From Flavobacterium antarcticum DSM 19726 (GTDB lineage: Bacteria > Bacteroidota > Bacteroidia > Flavobacteriales > Flavobacteriaceae): 64,000 nt of DNA. The position numbers and the translations under genes were made by a program. The stretch lies in the NCBI RefSeq assembly GCF_000419685.1, contig NZ_ATTM01000004.1, positions 186,001 through 250,000 on the forward strand, in the 5' to 3' direction. Positions 17,514-26,957 of the stretch are shown here, one piece after another (positions within the stretch are counted from its first letter, which is position 1; every line of letters starts with the position of its first letter). The notes under the pieces are model-generated. The model was not told the origin of the DNA and searched no databases. It saw only the letters and a program-made list of their open reading frames with translations.

Positions 17514-18278
17514 ATGCGAAATTTTAATATCATTTATTTTTTGTTTTTTGCTTCGTTGCATTCGTTTTCACAAACTGCAACTGACTCGATTAACACTGCT
17601 ATTCCTGCGGTCGAAACCACACAATTAAAGTTCGCTACCAAGCAATTAATTATTCCTGCCGTCTTAATGACGTATGGAATTGTAGCAATCGAGAGTGATT
17701 ATTTGAAATTAATCAACGTTGAACTTCGGGATGAATTAAAGGAAACGATTGATGATAAATTTACCATCGATGACTTTTCGCAGTACGCTCCAATGGCCTC
17801 GGTTTATATTTTGAATAACGTGGGTATTGAAGGGAAAAACAATTTAAAAGACCGTTCCATTATTTTAGCAACTTCGTATGCATTGATGGCGGCAACTACT
17901 TTAGGATTGAAAAGTGTGACGCAAATTGAGCGTCCAGATGGAAGTTCAAATAATTCTTTTCCTTCGGGTCATACGGCAACGGCTTTTGCAGGCGCTGAAT
18001 TTTTGTGGCAAGAATACAAAGATGTGAATATCTGGGTCGGAATTTCCGGTTATGCGGTTGCTGCAGGAACGGGGTTTTTTAGAATTTATAACGGTCGGCA
18101 CTGGCTCTCTGATGTAGCAATGGGTGCCGGAATTGGAATTTTGAGCACCAAAGCAGCCTATTGGATGTATCCGTATTTAAAGAAACATTTGTTTACTAAA
18201 GAACGCAATACGACTTCGATGATTGCTCCTTTTTATAATGGAAAACAGAGTGGTATTGGGTTTGTGATGGTGTTTTGA
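17514..18278 (+). CDS. PAP2-family phosphatase, exported
   Basis: 254 residues with a signal peptide (FLFFASLHSFSQ). The PAP2/acid-phosphatase motifs are present: K-x6-RP as KSVTQIERPDG, the central SGH in NSFPSGHTATAF, and SRxxxxxHxxxD as RIYNGRHWLSD. It probably removes phosphate from isoprenoid or phospholipid phosphates in the periplasm; substrate not readable. It is the only plus-strand gene in this stretch. A possible promoter is TTG 17453-17455, 22 nt, TTAATTTG 17478-17485. A cluster of REP-like palindromes begins directly after its stop codon. Confidence 0.9.
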   Translation: MRNFNIIYFLFFASLHSFSQTATDSINTAIPAVETTQLKFATKQLIIPAVLMTYGIVAIESDYLKLINVELRDELKETIDDKFTIDDFSQYAPMASVYILNNVGIEGKNNLKDRSIILATSYALMAATTLGLKSVTQIERPDGSSNNSFPSGHTATAFAGAEFLWQEYKDVNIWVGISGYAVAAGTGFFRIYNGRHWLSDVAMGAGIGILSTKAAYWMYPYLKKHLFTKERNTTSMIAPFYNGKQSGIGFVMVF

Positions 18279-18282
18279 TATA

Positions 18283-18447
18283 TGATACATGGTTGAAATG
18301 GAGGGCAATTGATAGAATGTTTTTATATAATGAACCCACGGTTGAAACCGTGGGCAATATTTTATGCGAATATGGGCCACGGTTTTAACCGTGGTGTTGA
18401 AAGATAATTATTTTTTTATAATGATCCAAGTTGAAATCGTGGGCAAT
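18283..18447. repeat. Cluster of four REP-like palindromes
   Basis: Two intact units: CCCACGGTT-GA-AACCGTGGG at 18335-18354 and CCACGGTT-TT-AACCGTGG at 18377-18394. They are flanked by two decayed copies (18283-18309 and 18422-18447) that keep the GTTGAAA core and GGGCAAT tail. The second intact unit appears inverted relative to the first. Such elements are typical substrates of RAYT transposases; none is encoded in this window. Confidence 0.75.
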
Positions 18448-18481
18448 GTTTAATTTGATTAAAAGCTCTAAACCATAAAAA

Positions 18482-18505
18482 AAGTCTTACAAAAATGTAA
18501 GACTT
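18482..18505 (-). terminator. Terminator of gene at 18532-18960
   Basis: A perfect 10-bp stem, AAGTCTTACA with TGTAAGACTT and a 4-nt loop, is followed on the minus strand by a T-run. Confidence 0.85.
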
Positions 18506-18531
18506 AAATTGTTTTCTTTGAATAGAAAAAT

Positions 18532-18960
18532 CTAGAACGCAACATTCCAACGTGGCAATCTTGCGTTTTCGTCCATAAAGTTTTGCAACATTTGTCCTTC
18601 GACAGCGGTAGGAATTGCTTTATTTTTTTCGTTGAAAGTCTCGTACCACGAAACCTCTAATCTTTCGATGTTTTCTAGTTTCATTTGTGCTGGCCAAGAA
18701 TACTTTCTTCCTGTTTTAGCAAATTGGTGTCCGTTTACAATTTTGTCGTAAAGACCACCATTTTTGATTTTCAAAGTTCCGTCGTTTTGAACAGTACCTG
18801 TTGAACCCACCATAATCAATTCCTTTTCTTCACCATCTACAGCATAAACCATAAACACACCACTACCTGATTCTGGAGCGTTGCAAACCGTTTCTAAACT
18901 GTCTTCTTGTGTGAAAGAAAATGTATTTTGGGTTTTGAATTTCTTTAATTCTTTGTACAT
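18532..18960 (-). CDS. Possible GIY-YIG-like protein, function unknown
   Basis: 142 residues from the preferred start MYKELKKFK. The central part, GVFMVYAVDGEEKELIMVGSTG, looks like a degenerate GIY-YIG core (GVF/MVG in place of GIY/YIG), and EGQMLQNF near the end would carry the family Glu. The usual catalytic Arg helix is not clear, so nuclease activity is doubtful. The frame is open 21 codons further upstream, but that part overlaps the dispersed CGCAAAG-type repeat and is not convincing protein. No signal peptide. It lies between sucD and the REP-like cluster, with its own terminator. The family call is tentative. Confidence 0.65.
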   Translation of the reverse strand: MYKELKKFKTQNTFSFTQEDSLETVCNAPESGSGVFMVYAVDGEEKELIMVGSTGTVQNDGTLKIKNGGLYDKIVNGHQFAKTGRKYSWPAQMKLENIERLEVSWYETFNEKNKAIPTAVEGQMLQNFMDENARLPRWNVAF

Positions 18961-18974
18961 AAATTTGTTTTTTT

Positions 18975-18998
18975 CCACAAAGGCACGAAGGCGCCAAG
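18975..18998 (+). repeat. Degenerate CGCAAAG repeat arm
   Basis: CCACAAAGGCACGAAGGCGC and the following CAAG match the left arm of the 56.2-kb palindrome at 19 of 24 positions. No partner arm is seen. Confidence 0.45.
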
Positions 18999-19016
18999 TG
19001 AGTTTATAAAAGAAAA

Positions 19017-19036
19017 ACTCCACCGTAAAGTGGAGT
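19017..19036 (-). terminator. sucD terminator
   Basis: ACTCCAC (19017-19023) and GTGGAGT (19030-19036) form a stem with a 6-nt loop. The minus strand then reads TTTTTC. Confidence 0.8.
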
Positions 19037-19093
19037 CTTCTCTATTTTTAGAACAGATTTAAATCTATTCTCTATATTCTATTTTCTAAATTC

Positions 19094-19969
19094 TTAAGAA
19101 CCTAAAACTTCTTTTACTTTCAAACCAATTTCCGCTGGAGAATCAACCACGTGGATTCCACATTCTCTCATGATGCGTTTTTTAGCTTCTGCAGTATCGT
19201 CTTCACCACCAACAATAGCACCTGCGTGACCCATTGTTCTACCTTTAGGAGCTGTTTCACCTGCGATGAAACCTACAACAGGTTTACGGTTACCGTCTTC
19301 TTTAACCCATTTAGCAGCATCAGCTTCTAATTGACCACCAATTTCACCAATCATGATGATGATTTCAGTCTCTGGGTCATTCATTAATAATTCAACCGCT
19401 TCTTTCGTAGTAGTTCCAATAATTGGATCTCCACCAATTCCGATAGCTGTCGTGATACCTAAACCTTGTTTTACAACTTGATCCGCCGCTTCGTAAGTTA
19501 AGGTTCCTGATTTAGAAACGATTCCAACAGTTCCTTTTTTGAAAACAAAACCTGGCATAATACCTACTTTTGCTTCACCTGGCGTAATTACACCTGGACA
19601 GTTAGGACCAACTAAACGACAGTCTTTAGTTTGAATATAAGCGTAAGCTTTAATCATGTCTGCTACTGGAATACCTTCTGTAATCGTGATGATTACTTTG
19701 ATTCCTGCATCAGCTGCTTCCATAATTGCATCTGCAGCAAAAGCCGGCGGTACAAAAATAATAGTAGTATCCGCTCCAACTTGGTCTACAGCGTCTTTTA
19801 CTGTATTAAATACTGGACGGTCTAAATGCGTCGTTCCACCTTTTCCTGGCGTTACTCCACCTACAACGTTTGTTCCGTATTCAATCATTTGCGAAGCGTG
19901 AAAAGTTCCCTCGCTTCCTGTAAAACCTTGAACAATTATTTTAGAATCTTTATTGACTAAAACGCTCAT
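19094..19969 (-). CDS. sucD: Succinate--CoA ligase, ADP/GDP-forming, alpha subunit
   Basis: TCA-cycle enzyme subunit that, with SucC, interconverts succinyl-CoA and succinate with nucleotide phosphorylation. 291 residues, the usual length. CoA-binding Rossmann region at the N-terminus ([20 protein letters not shown]), [28 protein letters not shown], and the phosphohistidine in [13 protein letters not shown] near the C-terminus. sucC is not adjacent in this window. The promoter box TACTTTTG lies 38 bp upstream and a hairpin terminator follows, so it is likely monocistronic. Confidence 0.97.
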   Translation of the reverse strand: MSVLVNKDSKIIVQGFTGSEGTFHASQMIEYGTNVVGGVTPGKGGTTHLDRPVFNTVKDAVDQVGADTTIIFVPPAFAADAIMEAADAGIKVIITITEGIPVADMIKAYAYIQTKDCRLVGPNCPGVITPGEAKVGIMPGFVFKKGTVGIVSKSGTLTYEAADQVVKQGLGITTAIGIGGDPIIGTTTKEAVELLMNDPETEIIIMIGEIGGQLEADAAKWVKEDGNRKPVVGFIAGETAPKGRTMGHAGAIVGGEDDTAEAKKRIMRECGIHVVDSPAEIGLKVKEVLGS

Positions 19970-20006
19970 AAATATATCTTTTAAATTATTTTTTGAAATA
20001 GTGTGG

Positions 20007-20014
20007 CAAAAGTA
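20007..20014 (-). promoter_or_regulatory. -7 box of sucD promoter
   Basis: Minus-strand TACTTTTG fits TAnnTTTG and lies 38 bp before the start codon. Confidence 0.5.
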
Positions 20015-20066
20015 CGGTTTTGATGCCTAATTGAAAAGTTTTTTCAAAACTTTAATCACACTTAAG

Positions 20067-20429
20067 TTAATTAAGTTGGCTCATCTGATACCCTCTATAC
20101 AATTTGTCGTCTTTTACTTCTAAAATCACAAAGAAATTAGCCAGAAGCATTTCTTCTCTCGGATTTTCAACTGTTTTTACAAATTGTGAATATCGCAAAG
20201 CAACTTGATTTTTCTCAATAACTAGCGAATGAATTTTAACTTTAGTTCGAATGTAAGAAGCGCTCATTTCTGTAGTTAAATTAAGTACTTCTTGTCTATT
20301 CATCTTCGAAAATCCTTTACTACTTTGCCATTCCAATACAAAATCGGGATGCAAATAATTTTCCATTTCTGCAACATTAATAAATGCATCGGATTTGTAA
20401 AAATCTTGAATTAACTTTTTAGTTGTCAT
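20067..20429 (-). CDS. SnoaL/NTF2-like small protein
   Basis: 120 residues from the preferred start [13 protein letters not shown]; six further upstream codons are open. The cone-shaped NTF2/SnoaL fold is suggested by [29 protein letters not shown], followed by alternating strands ([20 protein letters not shown]). It overlaps the end of the upstream LpxD-like gene by 11 bp, so the two are translationally linked. No catalytic residues can be assigned. It is the last gene of the lipid A operon as I read it. Confidence 0.75.
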   Translation of the reverse strand: MTTKKLIQDFYKSDAFINVAEMENYLHPDFVLEWQSSKGFSKMNRQEVLNLTTEMSASYIRTKVKIHSLVIEKNQVALRYSQFVKTVENPREEMLLANFFVILEVKDDKLYRGYQMSQLN

Positions 20430-21360
20430 ATTTCTTAATTTTTTCAATTAGCTCCGGAATCTTCTTGATGTAAGCCAATTGTTTTAATTTCTCTCGCGAT
20501 TCTTCAATGGGTGTTCCAAAATAACTCTTTCCACCTTCAATGGACTTCGTAACTCCGGTCTGACCCATTACAACCGCTTTTGTACCAATGGTAATTCCAC
20601 TTGTAGTTCCCACTTGTCCCCACATTGTCACTTCGTCTTCAATAATCACACAGCCTGCAATTCCGGTTTGTGAAGCAATCAAGCAGCGTTTTCCAATCAC
20701 GGTATCGTGACCAACATGCACTTGATTGTCCAATTTTGTTCCTTCACCAATGGTGGTATCGCCTGTAACTCCTTTGTCAATTGTACAAAGTGCTCCAATG
20801 CCTACATTATCATGAATAACAACACGACCTCCCGAAAGCAATTGGTCAAAACCATCTGCTCTTTTTTTATAATAAAAAGCATCCGCTCCTAAAACCGAAC
20901 CTGCGTGAATGATTACATTGTCGCCGATGATCGTATTGTCGTAAATTGAAACATTGCAGTGTATCACACAGTTTTTACCAATCTTGACATTATTTCCAAT
21001 GAAACAATTGGGCTGAATAAAAGTATGTTCGCCAATTTCCGCACTTAAAGAAATGGAAACATTCGTTCCCTGAAAAGGTCTAAAATGCCGTGTCAATTTA
21101 TTGAAATCTCTAAACGGATCATCTGATATTAATAAAGCTTTGCCTTCAGGGCAATCTACCTTTTTGTTAATCAAAACAATCGTAGCTGCTGATTGCAACG
21201 CTTTATCATAATACTTTGGATGGTCCACAAAAACAATATCACCCGATTCCACCACGTGAATTTCGTTCATTCCCAATACAGGAAAATTTGGTTCACCCAC
21301 ATAATCACAATCGATTAATTCGGCAATTTGTTTGAGCGTATGTACTTTAGGAAACTTCAT
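20419..21360 (-). CDS. LpxD-like N-acyltransferase, second paralog
   Basis: 313 residues. It has an N-terminal uridine-binding-like region ([28 protein letters not shown]) and then left-handed beta-helix hexapeptide repeats ([25 protein letters not shown] and onward). The catalytic-type His is in [14 protein letters not shown]. Similar in plan to the true LpxD at 24398-25426 but shorter and divergent. It may acylate a different sugar nucleotide or fine-tune lipid A acylation; this is inference. It follows efp by a 123-bp spacer full of CAGTATTCAGT repeats and overlaps the SnoaL-like gene. Confidence 0.85.
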   Translation of the reverse strand: MKFPKVHTLKQIAELIDCDYVGEPNFPVLGMNEIHVVESGDIVFVDHPKYYDKALQSAATIVLINKKVDCPEGKALLISDDPFRDFNKLTRHFRPFQGTNVSISLSAEIGEHTFIQPNCFIGNNVKIGKNCVIHCNVSIYDNTIIGDNVIIHAGSVLGADAFYYKKRADGFDQLLSGGRVVIHDNVGIGALCTIDKGVTGDTTIGEGTKLDNQVHVGHDTVIGKRCLIASQTGIAGCVIIEDEVTMWGQVGTTSGITIGTKAVVMGQTGVTKSIEGGKSYFGTPIEESREKLKQLAYIKKIPELIEKIKKYDN

Positions 21361-21365
21361 AGGAA

Positions 21366-21483
21366 AGCGGTCAGTATTCAGTTATATAGCGGACAGTTTT
21401 GAAAGTATTCAGTATTCAGTTGATTAGTGGCTATTTTTAGTAGTGCTCATCCAACTGATTACTAAAAACCTGACCACTTAACA
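21366..21483. repeat. CAGTATTCAGTT repeat spacer
   Basis: The motif CAGTATTCAGTT occurs at about 21371 and 21410, with relatives on the other strand (AACTGATTACTAAAAACC) to the right. It looks like a simple-sequence or relic repeat filling the gap between efp and the LpxD-like gene. Confidence 0.45.
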
Positions 21484-22050
21484 CTACTCTTTTACTCGCT
21501 CCATGTAATTTCCTGAAGCAGTATCAATTTTTATCTTATCGCCTTCGTTGATAAACAAAGGAACATTAATAGATGCTCCCGTTTCTACAGTTGCAGGTTT
21601 ATGTGCGTTTGTAGCCGTATTTCCTTTTAATCCCGGCTCTGTGTAAGTAACTTCTAAAACAATTGAAGCCGGCATATCAACCGAAAGAGGCAAATCTGTT
21701 TCCGTATTCACTTGGACCATTACGTTTGATCCTTCTTTCAATAAATCGGGGTGATCAAGTACATTTTTATTCATCGTAATTTGCTCAAAAGTCTCCGTAT
21801 TCATAAAGTGAAAATCTTCTCCTTCAGCATATAAATACTGGTAAGTATGAGTTTCCACACGAACGATATCAATTTTGTGTCCTGCAGAAAACGTATTATC
21901 CAATACTCTTCCGTTCGTTACACTTCTTAATTTTGTTCTTACGAAAGCAGGACCTTTTCCTGGTTTTACGTGCAAAAATTCAACAATTTTATAAATGTCG
22001 TGGTTGTGTTTGATACACAATCCGTTTCTAATATCTGATGTAGATGCCAT
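21484..22050 (-). CDS. efp: Elongation factor P
   Basis: Relieves ribosome stalling at polyproline. 188 residues with three beta-barrel domains. The tip loop reads KPGKGPAF, so a Lys is at the position modified in EF-P; the modifying enzymes (EpmA/EpmB) are not in the window. The C-terminal signature spans TGASINVPLFINEGDKIKID. It lies in the lipid A gene cluster, 32 bp after lpxA, and is probably co-transcribed. This linkage of efp with lpx genes is common in Bacteroidota, as I recall. Confidence 0.97.
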   Translation of the reverse strand: MASTSDIRNGLCIKHNHDIYKIVEFLHVKPGKGPAFVRTKLRSVTNGRVLDNTFSAGHKIDIVRVETHTYQYLYAEGEDFHFMNTETFEQITMNKNVLDHPDLLKEGSNVMVQVNTETDLPLSVDMPASIVLEVTYTEPGLKGNTATNAHKPATVETGASINVPLFINEGDKIKIDTASGNYMERVKE

Positions 22051-22082
22051 TCTGTTTTTTTATTTAATGTAACTTATTTTTT

Positions 22083-22868
22083 TTAAACACTTCCGCTGTA
22101 GCCTTTCATCACTCCTCGCGAAGAGTTTCGGATGAACAAAATGATTTCGTCACGTTCTGGAGTTGCTTCCATTTCCGCTTCGATAATTGCCAAGGCTTGG
22201 GAAGTATTGTAATTCTTTTGATATAATATGCGGTAGATATTCTGAATTTCTCTGATTTTATCCGAAGTAAATCCACGTCTTCTCAGTCCTACAGAATTGA
22301 TTCCAACGTAAGAAAGTGGTTCTTTCGCCGCTTTGGTATAAGGAGGAACGTCTTTTCTCAATAAAGAACCTCCCGAAATCATTGCATGATCTCCAATACT
22401 AATAAATTGATGTACGGCAGATAATCCTCCAATTATTGCATAATCGCCAACCGTAACGTGACCACCTAGAAGAACGCCATTTACAATAATGACATTGTTC
22501 CCAATGTGACAGTCATGAGCAATGTGTGCCGTTGCCATTATTAAACAATTATTTCCAATCTTCGTCTGACCTGACGCAATCGTACCCCTATTAATTGTTA
22601 CGCATTCGCGAATTGTAACATTGTCGCCAATGATAACTAAAGAATCTTCACCACCAAATTTTAAATCTTGTGGTACGGCTGAAATTACTGCTCCTGGAAA
22701 AATATTGCAATTCTTACCAATTCGAGCACCTTCCATTATGGTTACGTTTGAACCAATCCAAGTTCCCTCTTCAATAATTACATTATTATGAATGGTTGTA
22801 AATGGGTCGATTACTACGTTTCTTGCTATTTTTGCACCGGGATGCACATATGCTAAAGGTTGATTCAT
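22083..22868 (-). CDS. lpxA: Acyl-ACP--UDP-N-acetylglucosamine O-acyltransferase
   Basis: First step of lipid A synthesis: transfers a 3-hydroxyacyl chain to UDP-GlcNAc. 261 residues with a left-handed beta-helix of hexapeptide repeats (VHPGAKIARNVVIDPFTTI and onward). The catalytic His is in CLIMATAHIAHDCHIG, and the C-terminal helical domain has GLRRRGFTSDKIREI. The gene lies 122 bp from lpxC-fabZ; the spacer consists of TTAAACTC/TATAACC low-complexity repeats, so the operon probably continues through it. Confidence 0.97.
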   Translation of the reverse strand: MNQPLAYVHPGAKIARNVVIDPFTTIHNNVIIEEGTWIGSNVTIMEGARIGKNCNIFPGAVISAVPQDLKFGGEDSLVIIGDNVTIRECVTINRGTIASGQTKIGNNCLIMATAHIAHDCHIGNNVIIVNGVLLGGHVTVGDYAIIGGLSAVHQFISIGDHAMISGGSLLRKDVPPYTKAAKEPLSYVGINSVGLRRRGFTSDKIREIQNIYRILYQKNYNTSQALAIIEAEMEATPERDEIILFIRNSSRGVMKGYSGSV

Positions 22869-22990
22869 CTTTTTTTGGATTATGGGTTATTTGGTGAAGG
22901 TTTTGGGGTTTGGGTTGTACTTCTAAAACTTTATTGAAAAATTTCTAAACCTATAACCTCTTAAACTCTTAAACTTATAACCTTTTTAAT

Positions 22991-24379
22991 TTATTGTTTT
23001 CTGGCAATCTGAGCCATCAATTCTGCTTCTGCAACTAATTTTCCGTTCGCATAAGCGTGCGCTTGCATGTGGCAAATTCCTCTTCTAATTGGTGTAATTA
23101 AATCACACTTAAATATCAAGGTGTCGCCTGGTAATACTTTATGTTTGAATTTCACATTGTCAATTTTCATGAAAAATGTCAAATAATTTTCTGGATCTGG
23201 AACCGTACTTAAAACTAAAATACCTCCCGTTTGTGCCATTGCCTCTACGATAATTACTCCTGGCATTACAGGTGCGTTTGGAAAGTGACCAACAAAAAAA
23301 CCTTCGTTCATCGTCACATTTTTCAATCCAACTACATGAGAATCTGACATTTCAATGATTCTATCGATGAATAAAAAAGGTGGACGGTGAGGCAACATAT
23401 CCATAATTTGATGGATATCCATTAACGGCGGTAGGTTCAAATCGTAAGTGGGAACAAAATTCCGTTTCTCGATTTTAATTAATTTGGCCATCTTCTTTGC
23501 AAACTGTGTGTTTACAAAATGTCCTGGTTTATTTGCAATTACTTTTCCTTTAATTCGGGTACCAATTAAAGCTAAATCACCAATTACGTCTAGTAATTTA
23601 TGACGTGCCGCTTCATTAGGATAGTGTAAAGTCAAATTATTTAGAATACCATTTGGCTTTACAGCAATATCGTCTTTGCCAAAAGCAACTTTCAAATGTT
23701 CCATTGTGCTTGGAGAAATATCTTTGTCTACATACACAATTGCATTGTTCAAATCACCACCTTTAATCAGACCGTTTTCCAATAATGATTCCAATTCATG
23801 TAAAAAACTGAAGGTTCTTGCATCTGCAATTTCAGTTTTAAATTCGCTCATGTTTTTAATGCTGGCATTTTGAGTACCTAACACTTTTGTACCAAAGTCA
23901 ACCATAGCAGTTACCTGATAATCATCGCTTGGCATCACAAGGATTTCACTTCCTGTCGCTTCGTCCGTAAAAGAAATCACTTCTTTTACCACATAAAACT
24001 TACGTTCCGCTTCTTGCTCTTCTACTCCTGCTTTTTCAATTGCTTCTACAAAATATTTAGAAGAACCATCCATAATAGGCGGTTCTGCAGCATCTAATTC
24101 GATGATAACGTTATCTACATCACAACCTACAAATGCAGCTAAAACATGTTCCGAAGTTTGGATTTTAACGCCTAATTTTTCTAAATTAGTACCTCGTTGG
24201 GTATTTACAACATAATTTGCATCCGCTTCAATAATTGGATGACCTTCTAAGTCCATACGAACAAAGGTGTATCCGTTATTTACTGGTGCGGGTTTAAAAG
24301 TCATCTTGACTTCTTTCCCTGTGTGGAGTCCAACTCCTGTAAGAGAAATCTCGCTTTTGATGGTAGTTTGCTTAACCAT
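22991..24379 (-). CDS. lpxC-fabZ: Bifunctional LpxC deacetylase / FabZ dehydratase
   Basis: 462 residues, a fusion characteristic of Bacteroidota. Residues 1 to about 300 are LpxC, the zinc UDP-3-O-acyl-GlcNAc deacetylase, with ligand motifs SEHVLAAF and HKLLDVIGDLALIG. Residues from about 315 on are FabZ, the 3-hydroxyacyl-ACP dehydratase, with MLPHRPPFLFIDRI and GHFPNAPVMPGVIIVEAMAQ (catalytic His and Glu). Joining the committed step of lipid A to a fatty-acid enzyme that competes for the same 3-hydroxyacyl-ACP pool could balance the two pathways. It starts 18 bp after lpxD ends. Confidence 0.98.
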   Translation of the reverse strand: MVKQTTIKSEISLTGVGLHTGKEVKMTFKPAPVNNGYTFVRMDLEGHPIIEADANYVVNTQRGTNLEKLGVKIQTSEHVLAAFVGCDVDNVIIELDAAEPPIMDGSSKYFVEAIEKAGVEEQEAERKFYVVKEVISFTDEATGSEILVMPSDDYQVTAMVDFGTKVLGTQNASIKNMSEFKTEIADARTFSFLHELESLLENGLIKGGDLNNAIVYVDKDISPSTMEHLKVAFGKDDIAVKPNGILNNLTLHYPNEAARHKLLDVIGDLALIGTRIKGKVIANKPGHFVNTQFAKKMAKLIKIEKRNFVPTYDLNLPPLMDIHQIMDMLPHRPPFLFIDRIIEMSDSHVVGLKNVTMNEGFFVGHFPNAPVMPGVIIVEAMAQTGGILVLSTVPDPENYLTFFMKIDNVKFKHKVLPGDTLIFKCDLITPIRRGICHMQAHAYANGKLVAEAELMAQIARKQ

Positions 24380-24397
24380 TGTACTAAATTTAAGGTT

Positions 24398-25426
24398 TTA
24401 TTCTTTTATATTATTTTTTAATAACTCATTAAACTGGCTTACCATTTTCGGTAAATTTTTGAAATGAACAAACGATTTACTATAATCATTATAGTTAAAT
24501 GCAGGCGAACCTTGCACTGTTTCCTCGTCTTTCATGCTTTTTGTAACGCCTGATTGGGCTTGAATACGCACGTTATTTCCAATCACAATGTGACCTGAAA
24601 TTCCCACTTGTCCACCAATAATGCAATGTTGTCCAATTTTCGTAGAACCTGCAATTCCCGTTTGTGCAGCAATTACCGTGTTTTCTCCAATTTCAACATT
24701 ATGAGCAATTTGAATTTGGTTGTCCAATTTCACACCATTTCTAATAATGGTCGAACCCATTGTTGCTCTATCAATCGTAGTTCCTGCTCCAATTTCAACT
24801 TTATTCTCGATAATTACATTTCCTATTTGAGGAATCTTATCGTAGGAATTGTCAGCATTTGGTGCAAAACCAAATCCATCTGCTCCAATGATTACACCCG
24901 AATGAAAACAGCAGTCATCACCAATCACCGTTTCTGAATAAATCCGAACTCCGGAATGCATTAACATATTGTCGCCTATCGTGACATTATCACCGATATA
25001 ACAGTTGGGATAAATTTTTACATTTTTACCTAAAACTACGTTCTTACCAATATAGCTGAAGCTTCCTAAATATAAATCTTCACCATATTTAACGTCGTCC
25101 GACATAAAAACAGGTTGTTCAATTCCTTTTTTGCTGTCGTTTTTCGCTTGAGCATAAAACGTCAACACTTTTGCGAAAGCGCCGTAAGCATCTTCAACCC
25201 TAATAAGTGTAGTGGAAATAGGCGATTCTGGAACAAAATCTTTATTTACAATAGTAACAGAAGCTAGTGTCGTATAAATATAACTTACATATTTCGGATT
25301 GCTCAAAAAGGTGAGCGAACCGTCCACTCCTTCTTCTATTTTTGACAAAGTAAAAACTTCAGCAAGCGGATTTCCCACTACTTCACCTTCTAAAACGCCC
25401 GCTATTTGTTCTGCTGTAAATTTCAT
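24398..25426 (-). CDS. lpxD: UDP-3-O-acylglucosamine N-acyltransferase
   Basis: Third lipid A step, adding the N-linked 3-hydroxyacyl chain. 342 residues, the normal length. The N-terminal LpxD uridine-binding domain reads [18 protein letters not shown] and [10 protein letters not shown], followed by hexapeptide repeats and the catalytic His in [17 protein letters not shown]. The C-terminal helix ([17 protein letters not shown]) is also typical. It lies 33 bp downstream of the HD hydrolase gene and 18 bp upstream of lpxC-fabZ, at the head of the lipid A operon. Confidence 0.97.
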   Translation of the reverse strand: MKFTAEQIAGVLEGEVVGNPLAEVFTLSKIEEGVDGSLTFLSNPKYVSYIYTTLASVTIVNKDFVPESPISTTLIRVEDAYGAFAKVLTFYAQAKNDSKKGIEQPVFMSDDVKYGEDLYLGSFSYIGKNVVLGKNVKIYPNCYIGDNVTIGDNMLMHSGVRIYSETVIGDDCCFHSGVIIGADGFGFAPNADNSYDKIPQIGNVIIENKVEIGAGTTIDRATMGSTIIRNGVKLDNQIQIAHNVEIGENTVIAAQTGIAGSTKIGQHCIIGGQVGISGHIVIGNNVRIQAQSGVTKSMKDEETVQGSPAFNYNDYSKSFVHFKNLPKMVSQFNELLKNNIKE

Positions 25427-25459
25427 TCTGACAAAAATATAAAAAATAGGGTTTAAAAC

Positions 25460-26698
25460 TTACTTTTCAGCAAGTACTTTTGGGAAGCAAATATAGTATT
25501 TAGTTACCGGTTTCGTCAACGCCTTCAAATTTAATTGGTCCGATGCCGTAACTACGTCTTCAATCGTCTTGTCCTTCTTCAAAATTCGGATGGGTTCTGA
25601 ATCTTTACTGTAGGCCTGATTTTTGATTTTTCCGCGTGTTACAAAATAACTCGCATCGTGAAAAGTCAATCCGGTCAACTTAATGAACTTGTTGATTAAT
25701 GCATCAACTTGTTCTTGCGTAAATTTATCCTCACTAATCTTCACTTTCAATAAATCGCGATTGATAATCATCGAGCTCAAGTTTTTCAACACATAATCGT
25801 CGTGGTATTGCCACATTTTCAACGCACTGATGATATCGTAATCGTCTAATTGTGCAAAAAGATTTAAGGTTTTTGAATCAAAATCTTCTTGCGTAATTTT
25901 ATGTTGCATAAAAAATAAAAGCGGCTGACTGCATGGTAAAACGATTCCTCTTTGCGTCAATTCTTTGGCTCTTTTTAGTACTTTCGTTAAAATCACTTCG
26001 GCTACTAAACTGGTTTTATGCAAATACGCTTGCCAATACATCAATCGTCGCGCCATCAGAAATTTCTCTACTGAATAAATTCCCTTTTCTTCAATTACTA
26101 AAGTATCGTCCACCACATTCATCATTTGAATCAAGCGTTCCGAATTGATATTTCCTTCAGCAACACCTGTGTAAAAACTATCGCGACGCAAATAATCCAT
26201 TCGGTCCATGTCCAATTGACTTGAAATCAATTGCAACATGAATTTTCTAGGGTATTCTTCTTTGAAAATTTGGATTGCCAAAGTCAATTCGCCGTTAAAT
26301 TGCTCATTCAATTCGTCCATGAAAAGTAATGAAATCGACTCGTGATTTACGTCTTCCACAATGCTGTGTTCCATGGCGTGCGAAAACGGTCCGTGGCCAA
26401 TGTCGTGCAATAAAATCGCAATGTATAGTGCTTTTTCTTCTTCTTTCGAAATTTCAACACCTTTAAAACGCAACACTTCCATCGCTTTTTGCATAATGTG
26501 CATGCAACCTAGAGCGTGGTGAAAACGCGTATGATGTGCTCCGGGATAAACCAAATAGGACAAACCCATTTGAGAAATTCGGCGTAAACGCTGGAAATAA
26601 GAATGTTGCACTAAATCATAAATCAACGTATTCGGTAACGTAATAAACCCATAAATTGGGTCGTTGAATATTTTAAGCTTGTTGATTTCTGTTGACAT
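25460..26698 (-). CDS. HD-domain phosphohydrolase (SAMHD1/dGTPase-like)
   Basis: 412 residues, cytoplasmic. The HD metal-binding motifs are clear: His in ARFHHALG-like TRFHHALG, HD in ILLHDIGHGPFSH and the downstream Asp in QLDMDRMDYLRRDS. The N-terminal IFNDPIYGFITLP is characteristic of the dGTPase/SAMHD group. It probably hydrolyses a nucleotide, perhaps dNTPs; the substrate is inferred. First gene of the lpx operon as read, with the -7 box TATATTTG 19 bp upstream of its ATG. Confidence 0.93.
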   Translation of the reverse strand: MSTEINKLKIFNDPIYGFITLPNTLIYDLVQHSYFQRLRRISQMGLSYLVYPGAHHTRFHHALGCMHIMQKAMEVLRFKGVEISKEEEKALYIAILLHDIGHGPFSHAMEHSIVEDVNHESISLLFMDELNEQFNGELTLAIQIFKEEYPRKFMLQLISSQLDMDRMDYLRRDSFYTGVAEGNINSERLIQMMNVVDDTLVIEEKGIYSVEKFLMARRLMYWQAYLHKTSLVAEVILTKVLKRAKELTQRGIVLPCSQPLLFFMQHKITQEDFDSKTLNLFAQLDDYDIISALKMWQYHDDYVLKNLSSMIINRDLLKVKISEDKFTQEQVDALINKFIKLTGLTFHDASYFVTRGKIKNQAYSKDSEPIRILKKDKTIEDVVTASDQLNLKALTKPVTKYYICFPKVLAEK

Positions 26699-26716
26699 AA
26701 ATCCTTTTTAGGACTG

Positions 26717-26724
26717 CAAATATA
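26717..26724 (-). promoter_or_regulatory. -7 box upstream of HD-lpx operon
   Basis: Minus-strand TATATTTG fits TAnnTTTG. It lies 19 bp from the start codon, implying a very short leader for the whole lpx operon. Confidence 0.5.
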
Positions 26725-26957
26725 ACGAAATAAATGCAAGTTGTAATGCACTGAATTTTAACACAAAAACACGTAATTAAGTTCGAAATCTTTTTGTCCA
26801 ACTGATAAATATCAGTTTTTAATCGGTGCAAAAAAACAATATTTGTTCCTTATAATATATAATGAATATGAAATGAGCATGCCCGAAAGTTTGTCGAAAA
26901 ATCGAATCAAGATATGCGAATTCCATATTCCATTAAAAAAACAAATAATACCTACGT

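Noticed and set aside
18177..18380. Open frame of 67 codons on the minus strand, antisense to the PAP2 gene end
   Set aside because: It runs through the REP-like palindromes, has odd composition rich in His and Ser, and overlaps a clear plus-strand gene.
18283..18447. CRISPR-like direct repeats
   Set aside because: Units are imperfect palindromes with very short and related spacers, in mixed orientation, and outer copies are decayed.
22869..22990. Regulatory element between lpxC-fabZ and lpxA
   Set aside because: The spacer is low-complexity repeats of TTAAACTC and TATAACC types with no stem, promoter box or terminator of note.
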